Source: Coprothermobacter platensis DSM 11748
GTDB lineage: Bacteria; Coprothermobacterota; Coprothermobacteria; Coprothermobacterales; Coprothermobacteraceae
Length of the DNA stretch: 64,000 bases
NCBI RefSeq assembly: GCF_000378005.1
Contig: NZ_KB899040.1
Coordinates: 1,069,145-1,133,144, forward strand
Direction: 5' to 3'
Part shown: piece by piece, positions 27,189 through 35,969 of the stretch
Position numbering within the stretch: position 1 is the stretch's first letter
Layout: every line of letters begins with the position of its first letter
Translations under genes and position numbers: made by a program
The notes under the pieces: model-generated
Seen by the model: only the letters and a program-made list of their open reading frames with translations
What the model was told of the DNA's origin: nothing
The model's database searches: none

Positions 27189-27809
27189 TTAACTGAGAAA
27201 CGTGGATGTTTGCTCTATGGCTATCTCTAAACCTCTAATTATAGTTTCCAATGACATGCTGGGTCGAGCAGGTTTTGCACCCGCAGCTTGTTCCAGTATG
27301 AACGGTATGTGGATGAAACAGTTAGGAACATTAGGACGATTGTTCCTCAGATAATGCGATACGCCATAGAAAACTTCATTGCAGCAGTAAGTACCTGCGG
27401 TGTAAGACACAGAAGCAGGAATCATCCTTTCTACCAAAGCATCTGCAATTTTTTCTACGGGTAACGAGGAGAAATAAGCAGCAGGGCCATCTTCTACAAC
27501 AGGAGCATACCTAATTTGATTGCCCTCGTTATCTGGTATACGGTAGTCTTTTACATTTATGGCAACCTTTTCCACGCTTAGCTCTACTCTGCCGCCAGCT
27601 TGTCCGACATTAATAACAGCGACAGGATCATACTTTTCAATAAGTTTTACCGCTTCTTCAATGCACTTTACCGTAACAACGGGAAGTACGCCTGTAACCA
27701 CATCCAAATTCCCAATATGCTCACCTTGCAACCGATTAACAGCGAGCTGAGCAGGGTTTACTTTCTCACCACCGAAGGGCTCAAATCCTGTTAATAGAAT
27801 GTTTGCCAA
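27189..27809 (-). CDS. pcp: pyrrolidone-carboxylate (pyroglutamyl) peptidase
   Basis: C15 cysteine peptidase that removes N-terminal pyroglutamate from peptides, about 206 aa. LLTGFEPFGG at the N-terminus, the catalytic Glu in GGRVELSVE (E76), Cys143 in GTYCCNEVFY and His167 in FIHIPF form the triad. The Cys is preceded by a second Cys (CCN), and Glu replaces the usual His after CN. TTG 27809 follows GGAGGTGATTAAA and lines the protein up with the family start; the frame extends upstream into the ribosome site. It lies in a three-gene operon with DUF979 and DUF969, a known arrangement in Firmicutes. Confidence 0.9.
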   Translation of the reverse strand: MANILLTGFEPFGGEKVNPAQLAVNRLQGEHIGNLDVVTGVLPVVTVKCIEEAVKLIEKYDPVAVINVGQAGGRVELSVEKVAINVKDYRIPDNEGNQIRYAPVVEDGPAAYFSSLPVEKIADALVERMIPASVSYTAGTYCCNEVFYGVSHYLRNNRPNVPNCFIHIPFILEQAAGAKPARPSMSLETIIRGLEIAIEQTSTFLS

Positions 27810-27830
27810 TTTAATCACCTCCAAGTTTGA

Positions 27831-28757
27831 CTAAAACAGTATGAGATAACCAAAAATCAAAATGGTTACCCACATTATGATCGCTACAGGAGCTTGCTTT
27901 TTAATGACGCCGAAATTGTCTTTCATACCAAGTAATGCCACAGGCACAATATTGAAATTTGCAGCCATAGGACTTATAAGCGTACCACAGTAACCGGCAA
28001 GCATCCCTAAAACCCCTAATATGGCAGGATTAGCACCATGCATTTGAATGACCAAAGGTATGCCAATCCCAGTGGTTATGACAGCAAAAGCAGCAAATGC
28101 ATTGCCCATTATTATGGTAAACAACGCCATGCCAGCGAAGTACGCTATTAACGTACCTAATGCGAACTGTGTGGGAACCACAGCAGATATAAGCGATGCA
28201 ACGACAGCTCCAACCCCCGCAGCATTAAATACCGCACCTAAGGCAGCCAAGAGCTGAGGGAGCGTGGCAGCAGTGCCCACTGCATCTGTCAATCTTCTGC
28301 CTTCTTGCATAGTATTGGTGAAACCTTCTCTAAACATTACCATAGCCACTAATATGGCAACTATGGATGCTATGCCTAAACCTATTAGAGCACCTAACTT
28401 CGTAAACTGTGCTACGGCAAATGTAACAATAGGAATAATCAAAATAGGTATAAACAAGCTGTTCCCCCACTTATCTCGCTCGCGATTTCTTATTTCCACG
28501 TCAGGTTCTCTATTTGACCCCACCTTAACCCCTCTTAAGCCTGAAATCAATGCCATAATAACAATGAATACCCCGACGACAATATTGGAAAGGTGGATAA
28601 TCGGAGCCATAAATGTTAGACCGAACAAAACCCAGAATAGTGCTGTCGTAAAGCGCGCTTTATTACCTTTATCCAATAATGTGTACACAGAAATAGCAAG
28701 TAACAGCAAGCCTGTTATGAAGTAGATGATTTCCAGCATATCTGTTGTATTAAGCAT
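27831..28757 (-). CDS. DUF979 family transporter-like membrane protein
   Basis: A very hydrophobic protein, 308 aa with about nine transmembrane helices; the segment IVNGLRGVKVGSNREPDVE is a hydrophilic loop. Family DUF979 is normally encoded beside DUF969 and pcp, and the pair is thought to form an uptake system, perhaps for pyroglutamyl peptides or 5-oxoproline (inference from co-occurrence only). ATG 28757 overlaps the restored stop of the DUF969 gene by 8 nt. It ends 21 nt before pcp starts. Confidence 0.87.
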   Translation of the reverse strand: MLNTTDMLEIIYFITGLLLLAISVYTLLDKGNKARFTTALFWVLFGLTFMAPIIHLSNIVVGVFIVIMALISGLRGVKVGSNREPDVEIRNRERDKWGNSLFIPILIIPIVTFAVAQFTKLGALIGLGIASIVAILVAMVMFREGFTNTMQEGRRLTDAVGTAATLPQLLAALGAVFNAAGVGAVVASLISAVVPTQFALGTLIAYFAGMALFTIIMGNAFAAFAVITTGIGIPLVIQMHGANPAILGVLGMLAGYCGTLISPMAANFNIVPVALLGMKDNFGVIKKQAPVAIIMWVTILIFGYLILF

Positions 28758-28801
28758 TGGTAGTCACCTGCCTCTCAGAAAAATACTTCCTTATTCTTCT
28801 G

Positions 28802-29428
28802 TCAAGCATGGCGTACTGAATGGCACCATATACCAATAGGTATTGCGTATTTTGACATGGTCAGCAGATCTACAGAAATGCCAGCTTCTTTAAACACACC
28901 TTGAATCAGCAAAAGTCCGCTTGCTGCAACAAATATGTTTTGACCATAGAAATTACCATAGTTTTCTGAAGAAGCCGAATACCCCATGAGGTCTTCATAT
29001 AAATCCTCAGGAATTTCTTGTACTCCATATTTCGATTGCACAGCGCCAGTAACCATGGGAGCCACCAATGGCCTCACAAACTGAGCATGCCCACCTAAGC
29101 GCAAACCTAAAGCCCCTATCAGGATTCTAATACCCAAGTAAAGAGAAAGAATTCTGCCAGCCGTAGCCGCTTTTATGGAGCTTATGAGCTTCGCAGCTTG
29201 TTCCCTAAGACCATGCTTTTCTGCTAAAGCGATAGCGGGTAATGTTAGAACGAACAACGACATAGACCGATTGTCCACAAATGCTTTTCCCATAACATCA
29301 AGAATCTGGATGAAGTTCATTCCAGACAGCAAGCCTGTCACAATGCCTGCCACCAAAACGATGAGAAGTGCATCAACCTTGAAAATGAAACCCACAACAA
29401 CAATCAGAATACCAATCAGTTTAATCAC
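28802..29428 (-). CDS. DUF969 family membrane protein, C-terminus frameshifted
   Basis: About six transmembrane helices in 208 aa, with GLRLGGHAQFVRPLVAPM and YSASSENYGNFYGQN as the recognised DUF969 signatures. The C-terminal end reads GIWCHSVRHA before a stop, which is unlike the family. One missing base near 28845 would instead continue as GAIQYAMLDRRIRKYF and reach a stop at 28750-28752 overlapping the DUF979 start as ATGCTTAA. Either a sequencing error or a recent mutation. GTG 29428 with AGGGGTG upstream. Confidence 0.8.
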   Translation of the reverse strand: MIKLIGILIVVVGFIFKVDALLIVLVAGIVTGLLSGMNFIQILDVMGKAFVDNRSMSLFVLTLPAIALAEKHGLREQAAKLISSIKAATAGRILSLYLGIRILIGALGLRLGGHAQFVRPLVAPMVTGAVQSKYGVQEIPEDLYEDLMGYSASSENYGNFYGQNIFVAASGLLLIQGVFKEAGISVDLLTMSKYAIPIGIWCHSVRHA

Positions 29429-29558
29429 CGGTCATCACCCCTTCATAAAATGATAGGACGCATATATGTACAAGATGTTGTATAACTTAACTTTACACCA
29501 ACCTCCTAAATCTATTTTGCATGAAATATTTTAGCCATGTAATATTTTTCCATAAATA

Positions 29559-29587
29559 TTGACTTGTTAATTTTTATAGCTTAAAAT
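29559..29587 (+). promoter_or_regulatory. sigma70-type promoter for the redox operon
   Basis: TTGACT (29559-29564) and TAAAAT (29582-29587) with a 17-bp spacer, upstream of the GTG at 29622. The spacing and hexamers are close to consensus, and the region before it is AT-rich with dyad-like AATATT stretches that might bind a regulator. Confidence 0.6.
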
Positions 29588-29621
29588 CTAAATTGTCTTT
29601 GAGGAAAGGAGGTTTTCTCAA

Positions 29622-31595
29622 GTGGAAGAAAATGTTAACCAGAAAAACATGAACACTCCAGCCTTTAGAATGTTGTTTTCACCCATCAAAATCAGAAACG
29701 TTGAAATCAAGAATAGAGTTGTGTTTCTACCACATTTGCCACTTTATGCCGATCAATACTTTGCGCCCACTGACAGAACTATGTACTATTACACAGAAAG
29801 AGCTAAAGGTGGTGCAGGACTCATTGTAGTTCCAAGTGTTATCACACATCCATCAGGATTGTTTCCAGGCACACATGCAGGATATATGGAAAGCAATGTA
29901 CCCAAATTCAAAAAAATTGTTGATGAAGTTCATAATGATGGAGCAAAGATTTTCGTACAGTTTTCGCACATGGGCAACCAAACAAAAAGTGTGGAAACAT
30001 TTAGGCCATTGTGGGCTCCTTCTGATGTTCCTGATTTAACAGTAGGTGAAGTACCAAAACCTTTGACCATCGATGAAATACATGAGCTCATCGAATCTTT
30101 CGTGTTTAGTGCACAGCTCATGTTGCAGGCAGGTTTTGACGGAGTCGAACTTAAAGTCGCTCACGACGGCATTTTAGGTCAGTTTGTCTCCCTACTGAAA
30201 AATCAGAGGAATGACCAGTATGGTGGTTCTTTGGAAAACCATGGCCGCGTAGTCGTGGAAATATTGGAACAGATAAGACAAAAAATAGGCGATATACCTC
30301 TGGGTGTTCGCTTGAACATTAATCGCTATATGCCTGGTGATTATGGTGTTGATGAAGCAGTAGAATATGCAAAAATGTTCGCTCGGGTAGCAGACTATAT
30401 AAGCACAGATACAGGTACTTGGGAGAGCATTGATATGCTTGTTCCATCCATGAACGTACCGCAAGGCTTTTTACTGCCTGACGTCGCGCGGATCAAGCAA
30501 GCCATACCCGATAAAGTCGTAATTGGAAATGGTCGAATCGTATGGCCTTCTATGGCAGAAGACGCTCTTGAAAATGGTTATTTAGATATGGTCGGTATGG
30601 CAAGAGCTCAAATTGCTGATCCTTACTGGGCTAAGAAGGCTCAAGAGGGCCGTGACGACGAAATCAGAGGTTGTCTTGGATGCAACCAGAAATGCATGGG
30701 AAGGCTATTGCTCAATCTTCCCATAAGCTGTGTGCAGAACCCCACATCTGGACATGAAGAGGAATATGGCGAAGATATCCTTTATAAAAAGACGGAAACA
30801 CCGAAGAAAATTGTTGTAATCGGCGGCGGGCCTGCTGGCATGAAAGCCGCAGAAATCTTTGCTCGTCGCGGTAACGATGTCGTGCTTTTCGAAAAAGACA
30901 ACATTTTGGGTGGTAGAGTGCGCTGGGAAAGTGCTCTGCCTGGTCGCAGAGGAATGTCCGGGGTTAGTAGGTACCTAACTACGATGCTCTCACGTCTGCA
31001 AAACGTCCAAATCAGAATGCAAGAAGAGGCAACAGTGGAAAAAGTGTTGGCGGAAAATCCTGACATCGTTATTGTAGCCAGTGGCTCTTCCATAGTTACT
31101 TCAAGACCAGAATTCTTTAGTACCATGGATGTCGTTAGTGGAAAAGTAAACCCAAACAGCGTCCTTGTGTTGGATAACGACTCCACAACAGAAGGAGCAG
31201 CCGTAGTTGAAATGTTTTTAAAACAAGGGGCCCAAGTTCATTGGGTCACTCCCTCTTTCTTCAACGGTCAAAATATTACAGCGCCCATATTACTCGACGA
31301 TTTTAAACGCTTAGCCGGTAATAGTAACCTTGAGACCCATCCGATGGAAGTAATTACAGAATTCAATGGCGACAAAGCGACATTGGTGAACATCTACATG
31401 GGAACGCAAGAGACATTAACAGATATTGACGCTGTTGTAGAAATCGGCGTAAAGAAAGCGAACAACGAACTTTACTATGCGTTACAAGGTAAAGTTCCAC
31501 AACTGTTCATCATTGGTGATGCGGCAGCCCCACGTGATGTGGCCTGCGCATTAGAAGATGCAGTGGGCTTGTCTAAGCTCGTTGAAGGTGCTTAA
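29622..31595 (+). CDS. NADH:flavin oxidoreductase, 2,4-dienoyl-CoA reductase-like, FeS and FAD
   Basis: Three-part enzyme of the FadH/TMADH/enoate-reductase class, 657 aa. An OYE-like FMN barrel (about 1-330) with KNRVVFLPH at the start, a 4Fe-4S cluster motif around residue 350 (CLGCNQKC, then a Cys in ISCVQNP), and a C-terminal FAD/NAD(P) domain with VIGGGPAGMKAAEIFARRG near 400. It probably reduces an activated double bond using NADH. GTG start 29622, nine bases after AAAGGAGG. It is the first gene of a redox operon; the glutaredoxin-like gene follows at 26 nt. Confidence 0.88.
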   Translation: MEENVNQKNMNTPAFRMLFSPIKIRNVEIKNRVVFLPHLPLYADQYFAPTDRTMYYYTERAKGGAGLIVVPSVITHPSGLFPGTHAGYMESNVPKFKKIVDEVHNDGAKIFVQFSHMGNQTKSVETFRPLWAPSDVPDLTVGEVPKPLTIDEIHELIESFVFSAQLMLQAGFDGVELKVAHDGILGQFVSLLKNQRNDQYGGSLENHGRVVVEILEQIRQKIGDIPLGVRLNINRYMPGDYGVDEAVEYAKMFARVADYISTDTGTWESIDMLVPSMNVPQGFLLPDVARIKQAIPDKVVIGNGRIVWPSMAEDALENGYLDMVGMARAQIADPYWAKKAQEGRDDEIRGCLGCNQKCMGRLLLNLPISCVQNPTSGHEEEYGEDILYKKTETPKKIVVIGGGPAGMKAAEIFARRGNDVVLFEKDNILGGRVRWESALPGRRGMSGVSRYLTTMLSRLQNVQIRMQEEATVEKVLAENPDIVIVASGSSIVTSRPEFFSTMDVVSGKVNPNSVLVLDNDSTTEGAAVVEMFLKQGAQVHWVTPSFFNGQNITAPILLDDFKRLAGNSNLETHPMEVITEFNGDKATLVNIYMGTQETLTDIDAVVEIGVKKANNELYYALQGKVPQLFIIGDAAAPRDVACALEDAVGLSKLVEGA

Positions 31596-31621
31596 CGTCA
31601 TGTTCTATAAGGAGGCTTTTT

Positions 31622-31912
31622 ATGGACATTAAAGAGGTAGAAGGAAAAGATATAGGCAATATCATGCTTTATGCTTTAAGTACATGCCCTTGGTGCAAGA
31701 AGACAAAAGCATTGCTCAATGGCATGGGCGTGAAATACAGTTACGTTGACGTAGATCTACTGCCTGAAGATGAAGAAATGGCTGTAGAAGAAGAGCTATC
31801 TCACTGGACAGATGATATGGCATTCCCTACGCTAATCATAAACGGACAGAAAGTTATTGTAGGCTTTAGAGAACAGGAGATACGTAGAACGTTGGAGTCG
31901 CTTGGGGCATGA
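31622..31912 (+). CDS. glutaredoxin / thioredoxin-like protein with CPWC
   Basis: A 96-aa thioredoxin-fold protein with active site CPWC (C22, C25), YVDVDLLPEDEE and AFPTLIINGQKVIVGF, the cis-Pro region TxxPT. It resembles NrdH or short bacterial glutaredoxins. Its stop overlaps the ATG of the ferredoxin:thioredoxin reductase chain by 4 nt (ATGA), so the product is a logical substrate of that enzyme. Strong AAGGAGG ribosome site. Confidence 0.9.
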   Translation: MDIKEVEGKDIGNIMLYALSTCPWCKKTKALLNGMGVKYSYVDVDLLPEDEEMAVEEELSHWTDDMAFPTLIINGQKVIVGFREQEIRRTLESLGA

Positions 31913-32399
31913 GCGGTTACACAAAAGAAGATGTAGTGCAATACTACAATAAGTTAAAAACGCAGGCCGAAAAGTCCGGATACTTGCTCAATCCAGATTT
32001 AGATTTCAAATGGGCATAGCGGAATCGCTTTTGATAAACGAACAGCGCTATGGTTACCCCCTTTGTCCATGCAGACTTTCAGGGGGAAGCCGCGAAGCAG
32101 ATCTTGACATTATTTGTCCATGTGATTATCGAGATCCTGATTTAGCAGATTACGGTCGCTGTTACTGTGCTCTGTATGTATCACCCACAGTAACGGAAGA
32201 ACAACTTGACGGCCCCATTCCAGAAAGACGCCCATCAAAAGAAAAGCGGCAAGCACCTAAAAAAGAAAATGTGGAGAACGATATTGTCATCTGGCGTTGT
32301 AAAGTTTGCGGTTACCTTTGCGCAAGACCACAACCACCAGAGGTCTGTCCCATATGTGGTGCAAGTAAAGATAGATTTGAACGATTCAATCCAAAATAG
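31909..32399 (+). CDS. ferredoxin:thioredoxin reductase catalytic chain fused to rubredoxin, frameshifted
   Basis: FTR catalytic chain delivers electrons from ferredoxin through a 4Fe-4S cluster to a disulfide. Frame 1 from ATG 31909 encodes 36 residues ([23 protein letters not shown]) then hits TAG 32017. Frame 2 from ATG 32010 continues with [14 protein letters not shown], then the three CxC sets LCPCRL, ICPCDY and RCYCAL, and a C-terminal rubredoxin domain with CKVCGY and [14 protein letters not shown]. Joined with one inserted base the parts match a full FTRc. The classical variable chain is absent. It may be a pseudogene, a sequencing error, or two coupled peptides. No slippery heptamer is present. 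Confidence 0.8.
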
Positions 32400-32429
32400 G
32401 GTATGTATTTGAAAGGAGGTGACAGAGAA

Positions 32430-32591
32430 ATGCAGAAGTACAAATGCAGCGTATGTGGGTATGTTTACGACCCCGCAGTAGGTGATGCTAGCGCAGGTGT
32501 AAAGCCAGGCACGGCGTTTGCAGACCTTCCAGCTGATTGGGTATGCCCCGTATGTGGTTCATCAAAAGATAAGTTTGCTCCGATGAATTAA
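32430..32591 (+). CDS. rubredoxin
   Basis: A 53-aa classical rubredoxin: C6 and C9 in [10 protein letters not shown] and C39 and C42 in [11 protein letters not shown], with the full loop between. One-electron carrier in anaerobes, often to superoxide reductase, NADH oxidases or rubrerythrin. It is spaced 30 nt after the FTRc-rubredoxin gene and ends the operon. ATG 32430 follows AAAGGAGGTGA; the upstream extension is the ribosome site itself. Confidence 0.95.
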   Translation: MQKYKCSVCGYVYDPAVGDASAGVKPGTAFADLPADWVCPVCGSSKDKFAPMN

Positions 32592-32612
32592 GGTCTTTTC
32601 TACCCGTTACGC

Positions 32613-32652
32613 GAGGAAGGTTCATCCAAAATTGATGAACCTTCCTCTTTTT
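32613..32652 (+). terminator. intrinsic terminator of the redox operon
   Basis: A 14-bp stem (GAGGAAGGTTCATC and its complement) with a 7-nt loop, followed by TTTTT, 22 nt after the rubredoxin stop. Confidence 0.9.
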
Positions 32653-32771
32653 ATAGACCGCGTTGTTCTTGTCTCCTCTTTCTTTACGTTTAGTTAAATT
32701 CAATTTCATTTTTTGGTAATATATAACAAGGGTGGTGTAGAAACTTCCCTTTTCAAAGGAGGTAATAGACA

Positions 32772-34403
32772 ATGAGCGATGCTGGTTTTCACATTCCAGT
32801 ACCAAAAAATGAAGAAGTACTTTCTTATGCACCGGGAACACCTGAAAGAAAACAAGTTAAAGCAGAGCTAGAGCGCCAAAGCAACACTACAATAGAAATT
32901 CCTCTCATTATTGGTGGTAAAGAAGTCTATACCGGTCGCACAGGAAAAATTGTCATGCCCCACGACCATGGTCACGTACTTGCCACTTATCATAAAGCTG
33001 GCCCTGAAGAAACGAAAATGGCCATAGATGCAGCCCTGAAGGCAAAAAATGATTGGGCTAACATGCCATGGGTAGATAGAGCATCCATATTTCTTAAAGC
33101 TGCGGAATTACTCAGCAAGAAGTATAGACATTTGATAAATGCAGCAACCATGCTTGGACAAGGGAAAAACGTATATCAAGCAGAAATTGATGCAGCCTGC
33201 GAGAGCATCGATTATTTAAGATACAATCCTTATTTTGCTTCCTTAATCAATCAGTGGGAACCCGTGTCCGTAGGCGACAGTTTCAACAGAATGGAATACA
33301 GACCACTGGAAGGCTTCGTTTTTGCTGTTTCGCCATTTAATTTCACTGCCATAGCAATGAACTTGGCCACCGCTCCTGCTCTAATGGGGAACGTAATCGT
33401 CTGGAAACCCGCTTCAACCGCAGTGCTATCCAATTACTACGTTATGAAACTTCTACAAGAAGCTGGCGTTCCCGATGGCGTGATTAACTTCCTGCCCGGT
33501 TCTGGACCTGATATCAGCGACACAGTTTTCAGCCATCCATATTTTGCTGGTCTTCATTTCACCGGTTCCACTGCTACCTTTGACAGCTTCTGGCAAACAG
33601 TGGCACAGCACATGGGATCATATAAGACATATCCACGTTTGGTAGGAGAAACAGGCGGTAAAGATTTCGTTATAGCGCATCCCTCTGCTGATGCAGATGC
33701 TCTAATTACGGCTCTTATTCGTGGTGCCTTTGAGTATCAAGGTCAAAAATGCTCTGCCGCTTCCAGGGCTTACATAGCAAAATCTGTTTGGGACAAGATA
33801 AAGGCAAAACTGGTGGAACAAACAGAATCTATCCTCATGGGAGATGTCAGAGACTTTAGAAATTTCGTCAATGCAGTCATTGATGAGCCTTCCTTCGACA
33901 AGATTATGGGCTATATTGAAAAAGCGAAGAACTCCAATGTAGCCCAAATAATTGCAGGCGGTCAAGGAGACAAGAGCAAAGGCTATTTTGTAAGACCAAC
34001 CATTATTGAAACGCAGGACCCACACTTTGTAACCATGCAAGAAGAAATTTTTGGTCCCGTGCTAACGGTATATGTCTATGAAGATAGCGATTACGAAAAC
34101 GTGTTACAACTTTGCAATGAGACGTCTCCTTATGGTTTAACAGGAAGCATTTTTGCTAACGATCGAATGGCTGTGGAACAGGCTTATGAAACTTTACGCT
34201 TCGCAGCCGGAAATTTCTACATAAACGACAAACCCACAGGTGCCGTCGTCGGTCAACAACCTTTTGGTGGTGCTCGTCGTTCGGGTACCAACGACAAAGC
34301 CGGTTCACCTTTCAACCTGATGCGTTGGATTTCACCGAGGACTATAAAGGAAAATCTGATACCACCTACAAATTGGACATACCCATTCTTGCAAGAAGAA
34401 TAG
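32772..34403 (+). CDS. 1-pyrroline-5-carboxylate (glutamate semialdehyde) dehydrogenase
   Basis: NAD(P)-dependent aldehyde dehydrogenase of 543 aa, the length and sequence style of stand-alone P5CDH: an N-terminal NEEVLSYAPGTPERKQ region, general-base Glu293 in VGETGGKDF and nucleophilic Cys327 in YQGQKCSAASRAY, and the C-terminal FGGARRSGTNDKAG. It oxidises glutamate-5-semialdehyde from proline, ornithine or arginine to glutamate. No proline dehydrogenase gene is in the window. Ribosome site CAAAGGAGG; a hairpin follows the stop. Confidence 0.92.
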   Translation: MSDAGFHIPVPKNEEVLSYAPGTPERKQVKAELERQSNTTIEIPLIIGGKEVYTGRTGKIVMPHDHGHVLATYHKAGPEETKMAIDAALKAKNDWANMPWVDRASIFLKAAELLSKKYRHLINAATMLGQGKNVYQAEIDAACESIDYLRYNPYFASLINQWEPVSVGDSFNRMEYRPLEGFVFAVSPFNFTAIAMNLATAPALMGNVIVWKPASTAVLSNYYVMKLLQEAGVPDGVINFLPGSGPDISDTVFSHPYFAGLHFTGSTATFDSFWQTVAQHMGSYKTYPRLVGETGGKDFVIAHPSADADALITALIRGAFEYQGQKCSAASRAYIAKSVWDKIKAKLVEQTESILMGDVRDFRNFVNAVIDEPSFDKIMGYIEKAKNSNVAQIIAGGQGDKSKGYFVRPTIIETQDPHFVTMQEEIFGPVLTVYVYEDSDYENVLQLCNETSPYGLTGSIFANDRMAVEQAYETLRFAAGNFYINDKPTGAVVGQQPFGGARRSGTNDKAGSPFNLMRWISPRTIKENLIPPTNWTYPFLQEE

Positions 34404-34409
34404 ACCTTA

Positions 34410-34453
34410 CAGAAAGGGGAGAGACCTTAACTTGGGTATTTCTCCCCTTTCTG
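34410..34453. promoter_or_regulatory. 13-bp inverted repeat enclosing the MFS ribosome site
   Basis: CAGAAAGGGGAGA (34410-34422) and its exact complement (34441-34453) enclose an 18-nt loop that contains the TTG at 34432. The left arm holds the GGGGAG ribosome site. It may terminate the dehydrogenase transcript, although no T-run follows, or mask translation of the MFS gene if the start is TTG. Confidence 0.55.
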
Positions 34454-35862
34454 TGCCCCTTTTAGAGACCGTGTATCATTATTCTGTGTATGCGGAAAAA
34501 CGTTATGCCATTCTTTTTGCCGTTCTTATAGGCAATCTCATTAGTTCTGTAGACGGAAGCATGATTAATGTCCTACTTCCATCCATCAGTAATAACTTTT
34601 CTGTGCCACTATCGACCGTGCAGTGGATTCCCGTCATATACTTACTTGTAGTCAGCGCCACATTACTCCTTTTCGGTAGAATAGGAGACATCCTTGGCTA
34701 CAGGAAGCCTTATTTGTGGGGTTTGGCCATATTCCTTATATCATCTTTACTTGCGGCATTATCACCTAACATAAATGGGCTCATCATTGCAAGAGCTATT
34801 CAAGGCTTGGGAGCATCGATGGTCATGTCTGTTGTCTTAGCCATGATAACAGCTATCTTCCCCTCCAATGAATTGGGAAAAGCTATGGGGTTAACAACAT
34901 TATTCATTTCTGTTGGTTTGGTCATGGGACCATTTTTAGGTGGTTTGCTTACCAGCTTAATAAGTTGGCGCTCAGCATTCTATCTTGACGCTGCCATAGC
35001 ACTCGTTGGAATTTTGTTAGCTTTCCTTTATATTCCTGATTTCAAAGGCATTATTGAAAAGATCGATTATGTGGGCGCATTTTATATCTTTGTTGCTGTT
35101 TCCGGATTGATTTTCTTCATAAGCATGTTTCAACAATTTCGCTTTAATACGCTGAACCTGTTGGTTCTCATCGTTTCGCTAATAGCCTTCTATTTATTTC
35201 TGCGCCAAGAAAGAACGAATTCATCTCCATTAATCAAGATCGAGCTTTTCAAGAGTACGTCCTTTTCAATGGGGCTGCTGGCATCTTCTTTAGCGTTTAT
35301 ATCGCAGTTTTCCCTCACCTTTGCCCTTCCCTTTCATTTGCAGCGGTTACTGAACTGTCCACCCTATCTAATAGGCATTGCCACGGCTATTTTCCCTTTA
35401 GTAAGCATGGTCAGCGGACCCATCAGCGGAACATTAAGTGATCACATGTCCAGTAACATTTTGGCTATCTGCGGCAGTGCTGTTTGCGCCTTAGGCATCC
35501 TGACAATGGCGATTATTCCACAAGACAGTAGTTTCTTGTTAGTGCTTGTTGCATTGGGCATATATGGAATCGGTTCAGGTATCTTCCAATCTCCCAACAC
35601 CAAAGTTGTAATGTCTGCTCTTCCAGAAAATGCTCTCGGTATTGGCTCAGCAGTTCTTACCATGGCAAGGAACATTGGGATGGCGTTAGGCATCGCATTC
35701 GCCAGTTTGCTACTTTACAGAGCCGTTTCCATACCAATTATGAACAAACCGTCGTTAGTGGGAACCGAAGCTTTATCTTTCTTAAAGGGACTCCGTTATG
35801 TTTATGTTTTTAGTGCCGGTTCATCCCTGCTATCTGGACTATTCGCTTTGTTCTCAAAATAG
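34432..35862 (+). CDS. MFS transporter, DHA2 (14-TMS drug exporter) type
   Basis: A 476-aa major-facilitator protein with about fourteen hydrophobic helices. IGNLISSVDGSMINVLLP matches helix 1 of the DHA2 group, motif A-like GRIGDILGYRK follows in the loop after helix 2, and motif C-like GLVMGPFLGGLL appears in helix 5. Members export drugs, dyes or organic compounds using proton motive force. TTG 34432 has GGGGAGAG upstream but lies inside a 13-bp hairpin; GTG 34471 is an alternative start. Confidence 0.88.
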   Translation: MGISPLSVPLLETVYHYSVYAEKRYAILFAVLIGNLISSVDGSMINVLLPSISNNFSVPLSTVQWIPVIYLLVVSATLLLFGRIGDILGYRKPYLWGLAIFLISSLLAALSPNINGLIIARAIQGLGASMVMSVVLAMITAIFPSNELGKAMGLTTLFISVGLVMGPFLGGLLTSLISWRSAFYLDAAIALVGILLAFLYIPDFKGIIEKIDYVGAFYIFVAVSGLIFFISMFQQFRFNTLNLLVLIVSLIAFYLFLRQERTNSSPLIKIELFKSTSFSMGLLASSLAFISQFSLTFALPFHLQRLLNCPPYLIGIATAIFPLVSMVSGPISGTLSDHMSSNILAICGSAVCALGILTMAIIPQDSSFLLVLVALGIYGIGSGIFQSPNTKVVMSALPENALGIGSAVLTMARNIGMALGIAFASLLLYRAVSIPIMNKPSLVGTEALSFLKGLRYVYVFSAGSSLLSGLFALFSK

Positions 35863-35969
35863 TGTAAAAAGAGTATAAATAGGCGCTTCATTACCGATAA
35901 AAAGTCTCTGCACTGGGTATAAAATTAACAAGCACGTGTTTAAGCTATGGCGTGCAGGAGGTCAGAAAA

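Noticed and set aside
32000-32019. Programmed -1 frameshifting in the FTRc gene
   Set aside because: The junction lacks an X XXY YYZ slippery heptamer; reinitiation at the overlapping ATG, mutation or sequence error are simpler.
34432-35862. Assigning the MFS exporter a specific drug substrate
   Set aside because: Motifs only show DHA2-type architecture; no residue pattern fixes the substrate.
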